64,000 nt of DNA from UKL13-2 sp043744255 (GTDB lineage Bacteria; Pseudomonadota; Gammaproteobacteria; Burkholderiales; Usitatibacteraceae), in contig JAYTVA010000058.1 of the NCBI GenBank assembly GCA_043744255.1, positions 17,155 to 81,154 on the forward strand, written 5' to 3'. A program made the translations under genes and the position numbers. The notes beneath the pieces were generated by a model. The model made no database searches. It saw only the letters and a list, made by a program, of their open reading frames with translations, and had not been told where the DNA came from. Of this stretch, positions 62,989 through 64,000 are shown piece by piece. Position 1 is the stretch's first letter. The number at the start of each line of letters is the position of its first letter.

Positions 62989-63048
62989 CTACTCTAAAAA
63001 GATATTTTCTGTGCGGCGCATACCAACTGGCCCTCACTGACCGGGCTC

Positions 63049-63103
63049 GTCCAACAAACGGTTCAGATCGTGGCTTCGCACGATCTAACCTTATTCGTTA
63101 GAC
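63049..63103 (-). other. Candidate integron attC site, 55 bp
   Basis: Outer core boxes GTCCAAC (63049-63055) and GTTAGAC (63097-63103) fit RYYYAAC and GTTRRRY. Inner arms GATCGTG/CACGATC form a perfect stem around GCTTCG, with GGTT/AACC further out and unpaired bases between, as in attC structures. The box at 63097-63103 contains the stop codon of the reverse-strand CPBP gene, the usual cassette layout. Confidence 0.85.
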
Positions 63104-63844
63104 CGCTGCCGCGACGTACGCCGCAAGGTGTGCGATAGCGTGTGCAAGCATAGCCGCCTCCAAGCCGTAGCGCCAAAATAGCCAGCCTGCAAGGATGCCA
63201 AAAACTACATTGCCACCCATGACAAACGCGACGACATGGAAGGTCAGGTTCCCAGCCATGGAATTGGCTGCCGGCAAATGACCAAGACCAAAGAGTACTG
63301 CGGCACTGACGATGGCGACCCAGACAAGCGATATGGATGGCAAGGTGTGTGATCGGTGTATGAAGCGCCACAGTAGCCAAAGCACTACGGACATGAGGCC
63401 CCAGCGCAGCATTATTTCCTCGGTGATCCCGCCATAGAGTAGCCGCGCTGAAAGTGGAAAAGAAAATGTCGCCGCTGCTGCAGCCAACTCAGGAGGTGGG
63501 AAGTAAGAAAGCACGACTAAAAGCGCGCCACCGGCTAAACCACCAAGGAGTCCCGGCGCAAGTTGTGGGCGAAGCGCAGTTGCGACGGGCGAAGAAACGG
63601 CAAATGCTTCAAAGCCCGGTGCACGCAGCCCGACCTTTGGGGCGCACACCATGCCTGCCCAAACGGTTAGCGCGAGAAAAACTGCACCTTGAACAAGGCT
63701 GATTGCAGAAAGCGCCCAGACAGGCATGGGCAGAGGGCGGCCGCCAACGAGCGTTGGCACGACAAGAATAGCGACGACAGCAACGCCTAGCATGCCAGCA
63801 AACCACATGGCCGCAGCTAGCCGTGTCTTAGATCGAGATGCCAT
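63098..63844 (-). CDS. CPBP-family intramembrane protease-like protein in a gene cassette
   Basis: A 248-residue polytopic membrane protein with about seven hydrophobic segments. It has the CPBP/Abi motifs: the Glu pair in GGITEEIMLRWG, FGLGHLPAANS and HAIAHLAAY. CPBP members include CAAX-type prenyl proteases and bacteriocin-immunity proteins. The start has AAGGA six bases upstream. The stop lies inside the attC core box at 63097-63103 and a second attC-like site ends 16 bp before the ATG, so the gene fills the cassette. Substrate and role are unknown. Confidence 0.85.
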   Translation of the reverse strand: MASRSKTRLAAAMWFAGMLGVAVVAILVVPTLVGGRPLPMPVWALSAISLVQGAVFLALTVWAGMVCAPKVGLRAPGFEAFAVSSPVATALRPQLAPGLLGGLAGGALLVVLSYFPPPELAAAAATFSFPLSARLLYGGITEEIMLRWGLMSVVLWLLWRFIHRSHTLPSISLVWVAIVSAAVLFGLGHLPAANSMAGNLTFHVVAFVMGGNVVFGILAGWLFWRYGLEAAMLAHAIAHLAAYVAAAV

Positions 63845-63859
63845 GAACTGTCCTTAGCG

Positions 63860-63943
63860 ACCTAACAATCAGCGTTTATCCGCCGCGCCGCAGCACTCGC
63901 ACAAAGCGATGACATCATTCGCGGCAGATAAACCATGTTGGAC
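63860..63943 (-). other. Second candidate attC site, 84 bp
   Basis: On the minus strand the site opens with GTCCAAC and ends with GTTAGGT, both fitting attC core boxes. Inner arms GTTTATCTGCCGCG/CGCGGCGGATAAAC pair with one mismatch around a variable centre. It would be the attC of the preceding cassette. The two sites differ in length and inner sequence, as expected within cassette arrays. Confidence 0.8.
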
Positions 63944-63973
63944 TGAACCGCCTGCGAGACGGTGGTGTGTGTT

Positions 63974-64000
63974 TGGGCGATAGGGGATTTGAACCCGTCC
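63974..64000 (-). other. tRNA-like T-arm/acceptor 3' end, cut by window edge
   Basis: On the minus strand the edge reads GGACGGGTTCAAATCCCC and TATCGCCCA, the pattern of a T arm followed by an acceptor strand. One T-stem pair is mismatched and no CCA is encoded. The 5' part lies outside the window, so identity cannot be settled. Confidence 0.25.

Noticed and set aside
63049..63103. Reading the 63049-63103 hairpin as an ordinary terminator of the CPBP gene
   Set aside because: It has no T run and its outer boxes fit both attC consensus sequences, with the stop codon inside one box.

Overview
The window looks like a chromosomal segment of a GC-rich betaproteobacterium, most likely a Burkholderiales relative. 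The evidence is gene order and family type: polA, a DUF2782 protein, a type II homoserine kinase and a BPSS1780-type membrane protein lie together, and a zinc-ribbon DUF3426 protein follows prmA. A 3-hydroxybutyrate oligomer hydrolase suggests polyhydroxybutyrate metabolism. The assignment is inference from families and synteny, not from a phylogeny.

Region by region: 1-5.7 kb holds housekeeping genes (polA cut by the left edge, a LOG-family nucleotide hydrolase, DUF2782, thrB, BPSS1780). 5.7-8.8 kb has hairpin repeats and a reverse-strand pair for nucleotide-sugar and lipid-linked sugar synthesis (WecA/MraY-like transferase, long PglF/WbpM-type dehydratase). A large Ig-like lipoprotein follows. 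10.8-18.1 kb is gltBD-prmA behind a sigma70-like promoter. 18.1-22 kb holds the DUF3426 protein, tpx and a PHB-oligomer hydrolase. 22.2-24.8 kb is a reverse-strand pair: an OmpA/BON protein, then a membrane-anchored coiled-coil protein ending in a helix-hairpin-helix domain.

25.2-36.7 kb is a complete type II secretion operon in Xanthomonas xps order (E F G H I J K L M N D). It is followed by a small lipoprotein, two secreted or surface proteins of unknown role and a parvulin-type lipoprotein. 41.6-50.7 kb is a surface-glycan or protein-glycosylation locus. It has a Wzm/Wzt-type ABC exporter, two TPR plus O-GlcNAc-transferase-like proteins coupled by ATGA overlaps, and a convergent GT2 transferase. 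The first of the two is a 1307-residue protein with two TPR-plus-transferase halves; the second half appears to have lost catalytic residues.

50.8-61.2 kb returns to scattered genes: threonylcarbamoyl-AMP synthase, a DEAD-box helicase, a DUF5117/5118 zinc metalloprotease, a DMT permease with a histidine-rich tail, tRNA-Ala(CGC) and a TonB-dependent receptor. 61.4-64 kb is accessory. It has a RibD-C/DHFR-like reductase, a truncated IS91-family transposase, and at the right edge what looks like the start of an integron cassette array. There a CPBP-family membrane protease gene sits between two sequences with the core boxes and inverted repeats of attC sites. Several families of short hairpin repeats (REP-like) are scattered through the window, and one copy lies in frame inside polA.
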